From positions 1,612,001 through 1,676,000 of the forward strand of contig NZ_JACIDA010000001.1 of the NCBI RefSeq assembly GCF_014196125.1: a stretch of 64,000 nucleotides of DNA, read 5' to 3'. Shown here piece by piece: positions 15,787 to 25,504 of this stretch. Below the pieces are notes generated by a model. It was given only the letters and a program-made list of their open reading frames with translations, did no database searches and had not been told where the DNA came from. The DNA comes from Brevundimonas mediterranea. GTDB lineage: Bacteria; Pseudomonadota; Alphaproteobacteria; Caulobacterales; Caulobacteraceae. A program made the translations under genes and the position numbers. Within the stretch, counting starts at the first letter, position 1. The number at the start of each line of letters is the position of its first letter.

Positions 15787-17250
15787 TCAGACGACGCCGG
15801 GCGAGGCCCCAGTCGTCGCGCCAGTCGTCGCGCCAGTCGTCGCGCCAGTCGTCACACTTGTCGGGGCGCCTGGCGTCGCCTTTGTCGTCGCCCTTGCGGC
15901 CTCGGCGGCGGCCGCGCGTCGTCGCACCGCCCGCGCCGCCTCCAGCGCCTCGACCAGGGTCAGGAAGCGGGCCGCCGTTCCGACCAGACGCAGGGCCTGA
16001 TCGGGATCGGCCACATCGCCGTCGGCGATACTATCCAGCGCCTCATTGGCCCAGGTGGACAGATAGTCGGTCAGCTCGGTCTTCAGCGCCATCCGGTCCG
16101 CCTCGCAGCCGAAGGTGTTGGCCGCGCCGCGCAGGCCCGAAACCGCCGACAGCAGGGCGGCCGCCGCCTCGATGGGTTCGCCCTTGGCCGGCGCCTCCAG
16201 CCAAGGGCACAGGCGCGTCATCCGCCCGGTCAGGACCTGACGCTTCATCGGCAGGGCGGCGTGGACGGCGGCCGAGGTCGATTTCATCAGGCCCGAAAGC
16301 TGGCCGGCCATCTGGACCCGCGCCATCCGCGCCGTCTTGCCCCAGGGCGAATCGGGCCGGACCATCAGGGTCATGTCCATTTCGGCCAGCACCCCGGCGC
16401 ACCAGGTCGCATCTTCCACCGCCTGGGTCATGTCCGGCCGGTCGCGGGGCGACAGACAGGCGGCGATGCGCTGGACACGGCTCTGGACCGACGTCAGCAG
16501 GCGTTCGACGAAGACACCCATTTCGGAATGGCTGAGAATGGCCTCGGTGTCGGCCAGGCGGCTGGTGCGCGTGACGATCCGCAGCATCCGTTCGGCGTCG
16601 GCGACATGGGCGAACAGAATGTCGATCATCCGCCGCCCGCCCTCGGGCGATATCGCTAGACAGTCCTGGATCAGCAGCCGCAGCCCCGCCAACTGATTGT
16701 CGTCAGGCCGCTCCAGCCAGACCGACAGGCGGGCCACGGCGGTTCGCGCCAGGGGCGCCAGGTCGAAACAACCGGCCAGTTCCGCCGGGCTGGCCGCCGG
16801 GGCTTCAGCCGAGCCGGCCGTCTGGCGGGGCCATTGGTCGTCCGGCCAGACGTCTCGAGGTCGGTCCCGCAGCACCGCAGCCGCCCGCGCGCACAGCCGA
16901 TCCGCCGCCAGGGTCCATTCGCCCTCGCCGACGCCCGCCCCGTCCAGCAATCCCAGGAAGGCCTCCTCGCCTGCCCGCGCCTCGCGCCAGACCCGCGCCA
17001 GGACGGCCGGCGGAAAGATCAGGGCAGGAGTTCTGTCGGCGCGGGGTTGGAACAAGGGCAGAAGGGGGGCGAAGGCCAGGTCGCGCCGGGCGCGGTCGCG
17101 CGCCTCCTGCACGATCATGGCGGTCAGTTCCGCCGCCTTGTCCCCGCCCAGGGACGGGACGGCCGTGCGCAACTGCGTCAGGACGGCGTCGGGCGCGGCC
17201 TGAACGACCGCCTGCAGGGCGGCGCGGTGGGCGACGGACAGTGAGGACAA
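15787..17250 (-). CDS. Conserved hypothetical Ala-rich cytoplasmic protein
   Basis: The 487-residue protein lacks a signal peptide and transmembrane segments and is predicted largely helical and Ala/Arg/Leu-rich. Recognisable stretches are LRLLIQDCLAISPEGGRRMID, split here as LRLLIQDCLAI and SPEGGRRMID, then HVADAERMLRIVTRTSRLAD and EMDMTLMVRPDSPWGKTARM. The start is a TTG at 17248-17250, six bases after GGGAG; no ATG is nearby. The C-terminus contains a TGAT peptide repeat encoded by a 12-base tandem repeat (15811-15853). It ends 17 bases before ccmI on the same strand. I do not recognise the family. Confidence 0.75.
   Translation of the reverse strand: MSSLSVAHRAALQAVVQAAPDAVLTQLRTAVPSLGGDKAAELTAMIVQEARDRARRDLAFAPLLPLFQPRADRTPALIFPPAVLARVWREARAGEEAFLGLLDGAGVGEGEWTLAADRLCARAAAVLRDRPRDVWPDDQWPRQTAGSAEAPAASPAELAGCFDLAPLARTAVARLSVWLERPDDNQLAGLRLLIQDCLAISPEGGRRMIDILFAHVADAERMLRIVTRTSRLADTEAILSHSEMGVFVERLLTSVQSRVQRIAACLSPRDRPDMTQAVEDATWCAGVLAEMDMTLMVRPDSPWGKTARMARVQMAGQLSGLMKSTSAAVHAALPMKRQVLTGRMTRLCPWLEAPAKGEPIEAAAALLSAVSGLRGAANTFGCEADRMALKTELTDYLSTWANEALDSIADGDVADPDQALRLVGTAARFLTLVEALEAARAVRRRAAAAEAARATTKATPGAPTSVTTGATTGATTGATTGASPGVV
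15811..15853. repeat. 12-base tandem repeat inside the 3' end of the hypothetical gene
   Basis: The unit AGTCGTCGCGCC is present three times exactly, at 15811, 15823 and 15835, plus a partial fourth copy. Being a multiple of three it stays in frame and encodes a TGAT peptide repeat near the C-terminus. Copy number may vary between strains. Confidence 0.9.
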
Positions 17251-17414
17251 GAGGCACTCCCGTCTGCAGGCGACGATGACGCCACCGTGCCGTCTTTGGG
17301 TTAACAACGGCTTCTCGTCCCTACAGAGACCGGCGCCCCTTGAGCACAGCCGATGGCACGCCATATTCCCGCCACGACGACGCCAGGCGCTACCGCCTCG
17401 GATCAGGAGCGCCC

Positions 17415-18347
17415 ATGCCGGTTATCGAGATCGAAGGCCTGACCAAGACCTACAAGTCCGGGCTTCAGGCGCTGAAGCGCGTGGACCTGACCATAGAGAA
17501 GGGCGAGATCTTCGCTCTGCTGGGTCCGAACGGAGCGGGCAAGACCACCCTGATCTCCATCGTCTGCGGCATCGTCAACGCCACGACGGGCACGGTGATC
17601 GCCGACGGCCACGACATCCGCAAGGATTTCCGCGCCGCCCGCACCAAGATCGGCCTGGTGCCGCAGGAGCTGACCACCGACGCCTTCGAGACGGTGCTGG
17701 CCACCGTCACCTTCAGCCGGGGCCTGTTCGGCAAGGCGGCGAACCCGGCCCTGATCGAACAGATCCTGAAAGACCTGTCCCTGTGGGACAAGCGCGACGC
17801 CAAGATCATGACCCTGTCGGGCGGGATGAAGCGCCGGGTGATGATCGCCAAGGCCCTGAGCCACGAGCCGGACATCCTGTTCCTGGACGAACCGACCGCC
17901 GGGGTGGACGTCGAGCTGCGCCGCGACATGTGGGCCATGGTGCGCAAGCTGCGCGAGCGGGGCGTCACCATCATATTGACCACCCATTATATCGAGGAGG
18001 CCGAGGAGATGGCCGACCGGGTGGGCGTGATCCTGAAGGGCGAACTGATCCTGGTCGAGGAGAAGACCGCCCTGATGAAAAAGCTGGGCAAGAAGACCCT
18101 GACCTTGAACCTGATCGAACCGCTTCCAGCCCTGCCGGCCGACCTGTCCGGCTGGGATCTGGCGCTGAAGGCCGACGGAAACGAGCTGGAATACAGTTTC
18201 GACGCCCAGGCCGACGACACTGGCGTGCCGTCGCTGATCCGCAGCCTGGAGCGGCTGAACATCGGCTTCAAGGATCTGAATACCCGCCAGAGCTCGCTTG
18301 AAGACATCTTCGTCAGCCTGGTCCACCGTGATGGGGAGACCGTCTGA
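17415..18347 (+). CDS. ABC transporter ATP-binding protein (YadG-like)
   Basis: The 310-residue ATPase has Walker [14 protein letters not shown] near residue 42, the Q-loop [10 protein letters not shown] near 88, the signature [17 protein letters not shown] near 140, Walker [14 protein letters not shown] near 160 and the switch His [14 protein letters not shown] near 197. Its C-terminal extension ([20 protein letters not shown]) is typical of ABC-2 exporters of the YadG/NodI/CcmA type. The ATG at 17415 follows CAGGAGC. The stop overlaps the ATG of the permease gene by one base, so both form one exporter. The substrate is unknown. Confidence 0.93.
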   Translation: MPVIEIEGLTKTYKSGLQALKRVDLTIEKGEIFALLGPNGAGKTTLISIVCGIVNATTGTVIADGHDIRKDFRAARTKIGLVPQELTTDAFETVLATVTFSRGLFGKAANPALIEQILKDLSLWDKRDAKIMTLSGGMKRRVMIAKALSHEPDILFLDEPTAGVDVELRRDMWAMVRKLRERGVTIILTTHYIEEAEEMADRVGVILKGELILVEEKTALMKKLGKKTLTLNLIEPLPALPADLSGWDLALKADGNELEYSFDAQADDTGVPSLIRSLERLNIGFKDLNTRQSSLEDIFVSLVHRDGETV

Positions 18348-19114
18348 TGAACTTCAACGGACATGGCGTCTGGGCCATCTATCGGTTCGAGATGGCGCGG
18401 GCCCTGCGCACACTGTGGCAGAGCGTGGTCACGCCGGTGATCACCACCGCGCTCTATTTCGTCGTCTTCGGCAGCGCCATCGGCGGCCGGATGCAGGAGG
18501 TGGACGGCGTGGCCTATGGGGCCTTCATCGTGCCGGGACTGATCATGCTCAGCCTGTTCACCCAGTCGATCTTCAACGCCTCCTTCGGCATCTATTTCCC
18601 GAAATTCACCGGCACCATCTACGAGATCCTGTCGGCGCCCGTGTCGTCGCTGGAGGTGGTGATCGCCTATGTCGGGGCGGCTGCGACCAAGTCGGCGGCG
18701 CTGGGGCTGATCATCCTGGGGACGGCGGCCTTCTTCGTGCCCTTGCAGGTGCTGCATCCGTTCATGATGCTGGGCATGCTGGTGCTGATTTCGGTGACCT
18801 TCAGCCTGTTCGGCTTCATCATCGGCATCTGGGCCGGCAGTTTCGAACAGCTGAACTTCATCCCCATGCTGATCGTGACGCCCCTGACCTTCCTGGGCGG
18901 CTCCTTCTATTCCATCGACATGCTGCCCGAGGGCTGGCGGACCGTGGCCTTGTTCAACCCGGTGGTCTATCTGATCTCGGGCTTCCGCTGGACCTTCTAC
19001 GGCCAGGGCGACGTGGCGATCGGGATTAGCCTGGCGGCGACCCTGGGCTTCTTCGCCGTCTGCCTGGCCGTGGTCATGTGGATGTTCAAGACCGGCTACC
19101 GCCTCAAGAGCTGA
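18347..19114 (+). CDS. ABC-2 type transporter permease (YadH-like)
   Basis: The 255-residue membrane protein has about six helices, including [39 protein letters not shown] and SKLAALG-type hydrophobic stretches further on. The ABC-2 motif is [19 protein letters not shown] near residue 190. It begins on the last base of the ATPase stop codon (TGATG), so it is translationally coupled. The pair resembles YadGH; export of an envelope component or small molecule is likely but not defined. Confidence 0.92.
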   Translation: MNFNGHGVWAIYRFEMARALRTLWQSVVTPVITTALYFVVFGSAIGGRMQEVDGVAYGAFIVPGLIMLSLFTQSIFNASFGIYFPKFTGTIYEILSAPVSSLEVVIAYVGAAATKSAALGLIILGTAAFFVPLQVLHPFMMLGMLVLISVTFSLFGFIIGIWAGSFEQLNFIPMLIVTPLTFLGGSFYSIDMLPEGWRTVALFNPVVYLISGFRWTFYGQGDVAIGISLAATLGFFAVCLAVVMWMFKTGYRLKS

Positions 19115-19155
19115 GCCGTCACGAAACCGGCCAGATCGCCAGCGATTAGAGTATC

Positions 19156-20322
19156 ATGTCCGACGACGCCAAGATCACCCCCGCCACGCCGCCCGCCTCG
19201 AACGGTCCATCGGGAGGACCGCCGGAGCCGTTCGTGCGCAAACAGGTGACCTGGGGGCGTATGCCCACGACCACCTTCCACGTCGGCCCGGTGCCGGTCG
19301 CGCCCAATCCGCTGGACCGGATCCCCAATCGCCCGCCGCGCACGACGCCGCTGGGCCAGACAGGCCCGAGCGGGGGCCAGGTTTCGAGACAGGTTCAGGA
19401 GCCGCCGCGCCGTGTCCCTGCGCCGCGCGCCGGCGGCAATATCCTGAGCGGGTCGCTGATCCCCCAGGCGCGTCCGGGCGCCGGTCCGGTGACGCCTGCG
19501 CCACAGCCAGAGCCCGCACCCGCGCCCAGCATTGACACGACCGTGCGGCCCCTGCCCGGCGCGGCTCTGACCAACGCCCCTTCGACGCCCGCCTCCCGGC
19601 CCCCCGTTTCGGCCGAACCGCCAACGGCGCCTGTCGATCAGCCCGATGTCGCCGAACAGGTCGCCGCGGCGCCTGTGGTCGCGGTCCCCGCCCTGGCCCC
19701 GCTTGAGCCGTCTCCTGCTGTTGAGGCCGCCCCTTCGGTCACGCCCAGTTTCGCACGCGCCGCGACCCGGCGGCCGTCGCGCCTGCCGCTGTACATCGGC
19801 GTCGGGGTGCTGGCGGTTCTGGCCGTGGGCGGCGGCCTGTGGTTCGCCCTGCGTCCCACCACTGTGGCCGCGCCGGTTGCACCCGCCCCGGCGTCGGCGC
19901 CCGAAGCCGTTGCGCCTGAAGCCCTGACGCCGGTCGCCGCGCCCCTGGAGACGCCGGCCGCGACCGCAGCGCCCGTCGAAGCTGCACCGGTCGAGGAAAC
20001 ACCCGTGGGTGCGGCCGCCCGGCCTGCGGCGGCCCCGGCTCCGACCACGGCCCGGACCACGGCCCAAACCACGGCCCCGACCACGCCCCAGACCTCGTCC
20101 GCGCGCCCCGCGACGACGACGCGTCCCCAGACGCCGGCGCAATCAACGACGCAAACCCCGGCGCCCCGGGCCCCGACGGCTCAGGCCCCGGCGGCCGTCT
20201 CGACGCCCCCCTCCGCAACGCCGGCGCCGGTCGTCGTCGTCGCGCCCGCACCAACCGCCGCGCGTCCGGCCCAGACCGACCCGAACGCTCCGGTCGTGAC
20301 CCGGCCCCAACCGCTGGACTGA
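19156..20322 (+). CDS. Pro/Ala-rich single-pass membrane protein, unknown function
   Basis: The 388-residue protein has a long Pro/Ala/Gly-rich N-terminal part. One transmembrane helix near residues 212-233 (LPLYIGVGVLAVLAVGGGLWF) is followed by a low-complexity Ala/Pro/Thr tail with repeats such as TTARTTAQTTAPTTPQTSS. The start MSDDAKITPATPPASNG and the positive residues before the helix suggest a cytoplasmic N-terminus and a periplasmic extended tail. It follows the ABC exporter by 41 bases and may be co-transcribed. No family was recognised. Confidence 0.7.
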   Translation: MSDDAKITPATPPASNGPSGGPPEPFVRKQVTWGRMPTTTFHVGPVPVAPNPLDRIPNRPPRTTPLGQTGPSGGQVSRQVQEPPRRVPAPRAGGNILSGSLIPQARPGAGPVTPAPQPEPAPAPSIDTTVRPLPGAALTNAPSTPASRPPVSAEPPTAPVDQPDVAEQVAAAPVVAVPALAPLEPSPAVEAAPSVTPSFARAATRRPSRLPLYIGVGVLAVLAVGGGLWFALRPTTVAAPVAPAPASAPEAVAPEALTPVAAPLETPAATAAPVEAAPVEETPVGAAARPAAAPAPTTARTTAQTTAPTTPQTSSARPATTTRPQTPAQSTTQTPAPRAPTAQAPAAVSTPPSATPAPVVVVAPAPTAARPAQTDPNAPVVTRPQPLD

Positions 20323-20359
20323 AGCCGCTTCCGCCCCCGCGCCCCGGCGTGTGGGGCGG

Positions 20360-20737
20360 TTAGGCCGTGCGGATGACGCCGCCGCTGGTCGTCACCGGCC
20401 AGGGCGTCAGCCGTCCGCCGGCGCAGGGGCCGCCCTTGCATTCGCCGGTCAGGGGTTCGAACACCGCCCCGTGCCAGCCGCACAGGATCAGGGCGCCGTC
20501 CGGCGTCAGATAACGGTCGATCTCCATGGCGATGGGAAAACCGGCGTGCGGACAGCGATCGACCCAGCCGGCCACCGCCCCATCCTTCTTCACCACGAAA
20601 CCGTGAAAGAAGGCCTCGCCGATCTGAAGCACGAAGCCGCGCGCGCCGGGCTCGGCGATGTCGGCCTCGGCGCACAGGGCCACGTTCGGCGGCGTCTTCC
20701 AGACCCGTTTGCGCTCGGTCGGCGCCTCGTCAGACAC
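20360..20737 (-). CDS. Rieske [2Fe-2S] ferredoxin-like protein
   Basis: The 125-residue protein carries both cluster-binding boxes: CPHAGFPI near residue 64 (Cys-x-His) and [15 protein letters not shown] near residue 87 (Cys-x-x-His). It is soluble and lacks a signal or Tat sequence, so it is a cytoplasmic Rieske-type electron carrier or subunit rather than a bc1 component. Its start overlaps the end of gpsA by eight bases, so it belongs to the tsaD-gpsA operon. The electron-transfer partner is not evident. Confidence 0.9.
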   Translation of the reverse strand: MSDEAPTERKRVWKTPPNVALCAEADIAEPGARGFVLQIGEAFFHGFVVKKDGAVAGWVDRCPHAGFPIAMEIDRYLTPDGALILCGWHGAVFEPLTGECKGGPCAGGRLTPWPVTTSGGVIRTA

Positions 20738-21728
20738 GCTCGGCCTTCAGCGGGCGCGACAACAGGCCGTCGATCAGGCCGTCCACGGTGATCTCGCCCG
20801 CCAGCAGGGCGGCGATGCCCTCGGCGATGGGGGTCTCCACCCCCAGGCGCGCGGCCAGGGCGCGCACGGCCGGCGCGCTCTCGTAGCCTTCGGCCACCGA
20901 ACGTTTGCCGGCCAGGGCCTGTTCCACCGTCTGGCCCTGGCCCAGGGCCAGACCCAGGCTCATGTTGCGCGACTGGGGACTGGAGCAGGTCAGGACCAGG
21001 TCGCCCAGGCCGCACAGGCCCGCCACCGTCTCGGCCTGACCGCCCATGGCGACGGCGAGGCGGGTCATCTCGGCAAAGCCGCGCGTGATCAGGGCGGCGT
21101 GGGCGCTGCGGCCCAGCTGACGCCCCTCGGAGACGCCGCAGGCTATGGCCAGGACGTTCTTCAATGCGCCGCCCGCCTCGGCCCCGATCAGGTCGGTCGC
21201 CAGATAGGGTCTGAAGCCCGGCGCCGACAGGGTGTTCAGCAGGCCCTGGCCCAGGACGGGATCGGCGCAGGCCAGGGTGACGGCGGTCGGCAGGCCGCGC
21301 GCCACTTCGCCGGCGAAACTGGGGCCGGACAGGACCGCCGCCGGGGCGGCCGGCAGGGTCTCGGCCAGCACCTCGGTCATCAATTTCATCGTGCCGCGCT
21401 CAACCCCCTTGGAGCAGAGCACCACCGGCACGCCTGCGCGGTGATGGGGCGCAAAAGCCGTCAGGGTCGCCCGCATATGCTGGGCCGGGGGCACGGCCAG
21501 GATCAGGTCGCAATCGCGCAGATCGGCCAGATCGGCGGTGAATTTCAGGTCCTCTGCCAGGGTGACGCCCGGCAGGTACAGGTCATTGGCCCGCGTGGTC
21601 GCCAGGGTCTCGACCAACTGGGGCTCGCGCGCCTGAAGCGTGGTGTCCAGTCCGGCGCGGACGCAGACCTGGGCCAGGGCCGTGCCCCAGGCGCCGGCGC
21701 CGATGACCCCTGCGGTGCGGAATTCCAT
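20730..21728 (-). CDS. gpsA: NAD(P)-dependent glycerol-3-phosphate dehydrogenase
   Basis: The protein begins [20 protein letters not shown] with the GxGxWG dinucleotide motif. It continues with [41 protein letters not shown], the catalytic Lys region [19 protein letters not shown] and [15 protein letters not shown]. It reduces dihydroxyacetone phosphate to sn-glycerol-3-phosphate for phospholipids. I chose the ATG at 21728 because GGGAGG lies five bases upstream and the N-terminus matches the family. An ATG at 21758 overlapping the tsaD stop (ATGA) would add ten residues and is a real alternative. Confidence 0.95.
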   Translation of the reverse strand: MEFRTAGVIGAGAWGTALAQVCVRAGLDTTLQAREPQLVETLATTRANDLYLPGVTLAEDLKFTADLADLRDCDLILAVPPAQHMRATLTAFAPHHRAGVPVVLCSKGVERGTMKLMTEVLAETLPAAPAAVLSGPSFAGEVARGLPTAVTLACADPVLGQGLLNTLSAPGFRPYLATDLIGAEAGGALKNVLAIACGVSEGRQLGRSAHAALITRGFAEMTRLAVAMGGQAETVAGLCGLGDLVLTCSSPQSRNMSLGLALGQGQTVEQALAGKRSVAEGYESAPAVRALAARLGVETPIAEGIAALLAGEITVDGLIDGLLSRPLKAERV

Positions 21729-21754
21729 GCGCCCTCCCGAGGCGGTCTCATTGG

Positions 21755-22915
21755 TCATGCCTTTGCGCCCTTGCGGCCCGGCTTGTGCGAAGGATCGGCC
21801 AGGGCGCGGGCTTCGTCCAGCGGCCATCGCGGCCGGGCGACCACATCGATGTCGCTGGTCAGGCCCAGCGCCAGCCGCTCGGCCCCCGCCAGGGCGATCA
21901 TGGCGGCGTTGTCGGTGCAATAGGCCATCGGCGGCGCCAGGAAGTCGAAACCGTGTTTCGCCGCCGTCGCCTGCAAGGTCGCGCGGATCGTCTTGTTGGC
22001 CGCGACGCCGCCCGCCACCACGAACAGCCGGTGATCGTGGGTTTCCGCATAGGCCGCCAGCGCCCGCTCGGAGCGATCCGACAGTTGCCGGGCGATGGCG
22101 TTCTGGACCGCATCGGCCAGATCGGCCTTGTCCTGCTCGGTCTCGCAGGTCTGAGCGATGCGGAAGGCGGCCGTCTTCAGACCCGAGAAGGAGAAGTCGC
22201 AGTCCTTGCGCCCCAGCAGGGCGCGCGGAAGATCGATCTTTGATCCGTCGCCCTGCATCGCCAGCCGCTCCAGCGCGGGACCGCCCGGATAGCCCAGGCC
22301 CAGGGCCTTGGCGATCTTGTCGAAGGCCTCGCCGGCCGCGTCGTCGATGGTGGCGCCGATCCGGCTCATGTCGCCGACGCCGCGCACCTCAAGCAGCTGG
22401 CAGTGCCCGCCGGAGACCAGAAGCAGCAGGAAGGGATAGGCGACCTCCTCGCCCAACCGGGCCGAGACCGCATGCCCCTCCAGGTGATTGACCGCCACCA
22501 GAGGCAGGCCCCGCGCCAGGGCCGCCGCCTTGCCGAAGCTGAGCCCCACCATGACGCCGCCGACCAGGCCCGGCCCCGCCGTCGCGGCGATCCCGTCGAG
22601 GCCGTCATAGCCCAGGCCGGCTTCGGCCATGGCGCGGCGCGTGACCCCGGCGATCATCTCGACATGGCTGCGGGCGGCGATTTCGGGGACGACGCCGCCA
22701 TAGGCCGCATGGTCGTCGATCTGGCTGTGAACGACCGAAGACAGGACCTCGGCCCGGCCGCCCCCTTCGGACGGGTGCAGGCGCACCACCGAGGCGGCGG
22801 TCTCGTCGCAGCTGGTCTCGAGACCCAGCACCGTCAGGGCTTCACCAGGAACGGGGGGGACATCCCGTCCAGTTGCCGCTGCGGCGCCGCTGCTATAGTC
22901 GGCGGAACTCTCCAT
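21755..22915 (-). CDS. tsaD: tRNA N6-adenosine threonylcarbamoyltransferase
   Basis: The protein has [18 protein letters not shown] at its start and [17 protein letters not shown]. The metal-binding histidines are in [13 protein letters not shown], with [33 protein letters not shown] and [13 protein letters not shown] after them. It forms t6A37 in ANN-decoding tRNAs with TsaB, TsaC and TsaE. The reading frame stays open far upstream, but that region is antisense to hemC. The ATG at 22915 is the best start; 22957 (overlapping the hemC ATG on the other strand) or a shorter GTG start cannot be excluded. gpsA follows with close overlap. Confidence 0.94.
   Translation of the reverse strand: MESSADYSSGAAAATGRDVPPVPGEALTVLGLETSCDETAASVVRLHPSEGGGRAEVLSSVVHSQIDDHAAYGGVVPEIAARSHVEMIAGVTRRAMAEAGLGYDGLDGIAATAGPGLVGGVMVGLSFGKAAALARGLPLVAVNHLEGHAVSARLGEEVAYPFLLLLVSGGHCQLLEVRGVGDMSRIGATIDDAAGEAFDKIAKALGLGYPGGPALERLAMQGDGSKIDLPRALLGRKDCDFSFSGLKTAAFRIAQTCETEQDKADLADAVQNAIARQLSDRSERALAAYAETHDHRLFVVAGGVAANKTIRATLQATAAKHGFDFLAPPMAYCTDNAAMIALAGAERLALGLTSDIDVVARPRWPLDEARALADPSHKPGRKGAKA
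22873..22899 (+). promoter_or_regulatory. Probable promoter of hemCD
   Basis: TTGCCGC at 22873-22879, a 12-base spacer and GCTATAGT at 22892-22899 match the Caulobacter housekeeping consensus TTGaCGS-N10-14-GCTANAWC. It lies 57 bases before the hemC start and inside the 5' part of divergent tsaD. Confidence 0.65.
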
Positions 22916-22955
22916 CGGGTCGAGGTAGCGATCCGGCGTCCGGTAAGCAACGATC

Positions 22956-23921
22956 ATGAACCTTCCTCTCCGCATCGGCACCCGGCGGTCCAAGCTGGCC
23001 CTGGCCCAATCGGGCATGATGCAGCGGGCCATCGGCCGGGCGCTCGGCGTGGCCGAGGCCGACATCGAGGCCGCCGTGCCCCTGGTCGAGATCGTCACCA
23101 CCGGCGACCGGATCCAGGACCGCCGCCTGATGGAGATGGGCGGCAAGGCGCTGTTCACCAAGGAGATCGAGGAGGCCCTGCTGGACCGGCGAATCGACAT
23201 CGCCATCCACTCGATGAAGGACGTGCCCGCCGAACAGCCCGAGGGTCTGTGCATCGCCGCCATCCCGGAACGCGAGGACGCCCGCGACGCCTTCATCAGC
23301 CGCGACTTCGACAGTTTCGACCAACTGCCCTTCGGCGCGCGGCTGGGCACCGCCAGCCTGCGGCGCCAGGCCCAGGCCCTGGCCCTGCGGCCCGATCTGA
23401 AGGTCGAGATGCTGCGCGGCAATATCGACACCCGGCTGCGACGCGCGGCCGAGGGGGATTTCGACGCCATACTGCTGGCCGTCTCGGGCATGACCCGGCT
23501 GGGCGTGACCGAACATATCCGCGAGAAACTGTCGCTGGACGCCTTTTTGCCGGCGCCGGGCCAGGGCGCCCTGGCCATCCAGACCCGCGCCGAGGACATC
23601 GACGCCCCCTGGGTCGCCGCCCTCAACCACCCGGAGACCGCCGTCGCCGTCGCCGCCGAGCGCGGGGCGATGACCGCGCTGGAGGGATCGTGCCGCACGG
23701 CCGTCGGCGCCTACGCCCTGATCGAGGGCGACACCCTGCGCCTGACCACTGAAATGCTCAGCCCCGACGGATCGGCCCGCTGGCGCCGCGTCGGCGAACT
23801 GTTCCTGTTCCAGGGTTTGGCGACCGAGGCCGACGCCCGCGCCCTGGGCGAACGGCTGGGCGGCGAGGTCCACGCCTTCGCCGGCGATCAGGAGGTCGAT
23901 CCGGCGAGCCTGGACGGATGA
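22956..23921 (+). CDS. hemC: Hydroxymethylbilane synthase (porphobilinogen deaminase)
   Basis: The 321-residue protein starts NLPLRIGTRRSKLALAQSG and has IVTTGDRIQDR, GKALFTKEIEEALLDRRIDI and IHSMKDVPAE, the LGTASLRRQAQ block and LRGNIDTRLRR. It also has APGQGALAIQ and the dipyrromethane-binding Cys in LEGSCRTAVGAYA near residue 246. It joins four porphobilinogens into hydroxymethylbilane in haem and siroheme synthesis. hemD follows with a four-base overlap. The gene is divergent from tsaD. Confidence 0.96.
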   Translation: MNLPLRIGTRRSKLALAQSGMMQRAIGRALGVAEADIEAAVPLVEIVTTGDRIQDRRLMEMGGKALFTKEIEEALLDRRIDIAIHSMKDVPAEQPEGLCIAAIPEREDARDAFISRDFDSFDQLPFGARLGTASLRRQAQALALRPDLKVEMLRGNIDTRLRRAAEGDFDAILLAVSGMTRLGVTEHIREKLSLDAFLPAPGQGALAIQTRAEDIDAPWVAALNHPETAVAVAAERGAMTALEGSCRTAVGAYALIEGDTLRLTTEMLSPDGSARWRRVGELFLFQGLATEADARALGERLGGEVHAFAGDQEVDPASLDG

Positions 23922-24655
23922 CGGCCCCGGGCGCCGCGGATCAGAGCCCCCGCGTCTGGATCACCCGCGCCCAGCCCGGCGCGTCGCGCACCGCCGCCCG
24001 TCTGCGCGACATGGGGTTCACGCCCCTGATCCAGCCCCTGCTGGCGGTGGAGACCCTGAGCCCGCCCGTCCCGGATCTGGATCGGTTCGCGGCCCTGGCC
24101 TTCACCAGCCGGAACGGCGTCGCCGCCTTCGCCGCCCTGACGTCCCGACGCGACCGGCCGGTCTTCGCCGTCGGCGACGCCACCGCCCAGGCGGCGCGCG
24201 AGGCCGGCTTCGTCGCCGTCCGCTCCGCCTCGGGCGACCTGACCGCCCTCGCCCGTCGGATCGCCGCCGAACTGAGCGACGCCGCCCTGCTGGCGCCCCA
24301 GGCCGAGACGCCCGCCGGCGACCTCGCCGCCGCCCTGGCCGCCGCCGACGCCCGCGCCGTCAGCCTGCACCCCCTGAGCGTCTATCGCACCGCCCCGACC
24401 GCCGCCGCGCCGCCAGAGGCGTTCGACGCCGTGCTGATCCACTCCCCGCGCGCGGCCCAGGCCCTGGCCGCCCTGGTTCCCGCCCCTCTGTCAGCGGCGC
24501 GCCTGGCCGGCGTCGTGATCGCCTGTATCTCGCCCGCCGCCGCCGCGCCCCTGAGCGCAGTCGGCCCGATGCCGGCGGTGGCGGGCGCCCCGGACGAAGT
24601 CACATTGCTCGCGACCTTGAAAGCGGCGCTTGGCAAGCGCGATATGCCCGTATAA
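23918..24655 (+). CDS. hemD: Uroporphyrinogen-III synthase
   Basis: The 245-residue protein has the loosely conserved HemD fold: VWITRAQPGASRTAARLRDMG at the start (read as VWITRAQPGAS and RTAARLRDMG), FTPLIQPLLAVE, ALAFTSRNGVAAFAAL near residue 55, and FDAVLIHSPRAAQALAALV near 172. It cyclises hydroxymethylbilane to uroporphyrinogen III. HemD conserves little sequence, but the four-base overlap with hemC makes the call firm. Its 3' end carries a candidate promoter for the following tRNA. Confidence 0.92.
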   Translation: MTAPGAADQSPRVWITRAQPGASRTAARLRDMGFTPLIQPLLAVETLSPPVPDLDRFAALAFTSRNGVAAFAALTSRRDRPVFAVGDATAQAAREAGFVAVRSASGDLTALARRIAAELSDAALLAPQAETPAGDLAAALAAADARAVSLHPLSVYRTAPTAAAPPEAFDAVLIHSPRAAQALAALVPAPLSAARLAGVVIACISPAAAAPLSAVGPMPAVAGAPDEVTLLATLKAALGKRDMPV

Positions 24656-24656
24656 A
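24630..24656 (+). promoter_or_regulatory. Possible promoter of tRNA-Thr
   Basis: TTGGCAA (24630-24636), a 12-base spacer and CGTATAAA (24649-24656) resemble the Caulobacter promoter consensus. It lies inside the last codons of hemD, about 40 bases before the tRNA. Confidence 0.45.
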
Positions 24657-24695
24657 GAGCCCCTCTCGCGCGGGCTGCTTCGCCTTCGCAACCGG

Positions 24696-24771
24696 GCCGC
24701 TTTAGCTCAGCCGGTAGAGCACATCATTCGTAATGATGGGGTCAGGTGTTCGAGTCACCTAAGCGGCACCA
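24696..24771 (+). tRNA. tRNA-Thr (anticodon CGT)
   Basis: The 76-base cloverleaf has acceptor arms GCCGCTT and AAGCGGC, D-arm AGCTCAGCCGGTAGAGC, and anticodon stem CATCA/TGATG with loop TTCGTAA, giving CGT, which reads ACG threonine codons. The T-arm is AGGTGTTCGAGTCACCT. The discriminator A is followed by an encoded CCA. It is on the same strand as hemD. Confidence 0.97.
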
Positions 24772-25146
24772 CCACTTCCCGGGTCTCCAGAGGGCTTATG
24801 GCCCCGAGACTTCGATGCGAAGATCCAGCATCGCACCGCTGCAGGAAAAATATCGGAATCGGATCCGACCAGTAGTTGTCGGGCTTTCCTCGGCCCGGCT
24901 TTCAGTCCCTGGGAGGGACGTCACAAACTATCCCGTTAACCTGATGCGAGTTTGAAACACCAGCATCAGCCCGAACAGTCTTGGTTAATTTCGTTTCAGT
25001 TGCGAAAGGCTCGCTCACAGCCTCTCCCCCAAGTTGAATATCTACCTATTCGCGGTACGTAGGATTCCCGTATCGTCGAGCTTTGGCTTGACGCCCTTGT
25101 CATTTTCAGGCCTGACGCAGGTATTCTCGCACGCCCGAAGGCCAAG
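24772..25146. other. Non-coding interval between tRNA-Thr and the XRE regulator gene
   Basis: The 375 bases are less GC-rich than the surroundings and hold no convincing gene. A small hairpin GTCCCT-GGG-AGGGAC lies at 24905-24919. No direct repeat of the tRNA 3' end was seen that would mark an integrated element. A TTGACGC at about 25088 could be a -35 for the regulator, but I see no matching -10. Confidence 0.6.
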
Positions 25147-25500
25147 ATGAACGACGCAGTCGACCCAGTAGACATCGCAATCGGCGCCCGCATTCGCGCC
25201 CGTCGCGAGGAACTCCGCATCACCCAGGCGCAACTGGCGGCCGGCGCCGGCGTGACTTTCCAGCAAATTCAAAAGTATGAGCGGGGCGTCAACCGGGTCT
25301 CGGCCGCACGCCTGCTGCAGATCGCAGCGGTGCTGAAGTCCACGGGCGCGGCCCTGCTGGGCGAACTCGAGACGGCCGAGGGCGACGAACTGGCTCTGGC
25401 CGCGCCGGGCGTGGCGGAACTGTTGTCCGCCTTCCGCAGCATCCGCGACGCTGAAAAGCGCGACGCCCTCCTGGTCGTGGCCAAGGGCCTGCGCGACTGA
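25147..25500 (+). CDS. XRE-family helix-turn-helix transcriptional regulator
   Basis: The 117-residue protein has a canonical XRE helix-turn-helix near residues 12-66: IGARIRARREELRITQAQLA, followed by AGVTFQQIQKYERGVNRVSA and LLQIAAVLK. A short C-terminal region follows (VAELLSAFRSIRDAEKRDAL), probably for dimerisation. The type is common in alphaproteobacteria and resembles small stand-alone regulators of cell-cycle or stress genes. It is convergent with the small protein gene ending at 25505, four bases away. Confidence 0.9.
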   Translation: MNDAVDPVDIAIGARIRARREELRITQAQLAAGAGVTFQQIQKYERGVNRVSAARLLQIAAVLKSTGAALLGELETAEGDELALAAPGVAELLSAFRSIRDAEKRDALLVVAKGLRD

Positions 25501-25504
25501 TCCG

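Noticed and set aside
22916-23698. N-terminal extension of the tsaD frame
   Set aside because: It is antisense to hemC and precedes the complete family N-terminus.
24772-25146. Genomic island attachment site at tRNA-Thr
   Set aside because: No integrase gene and no repeat of the tRNA 3' end is visible in the window.
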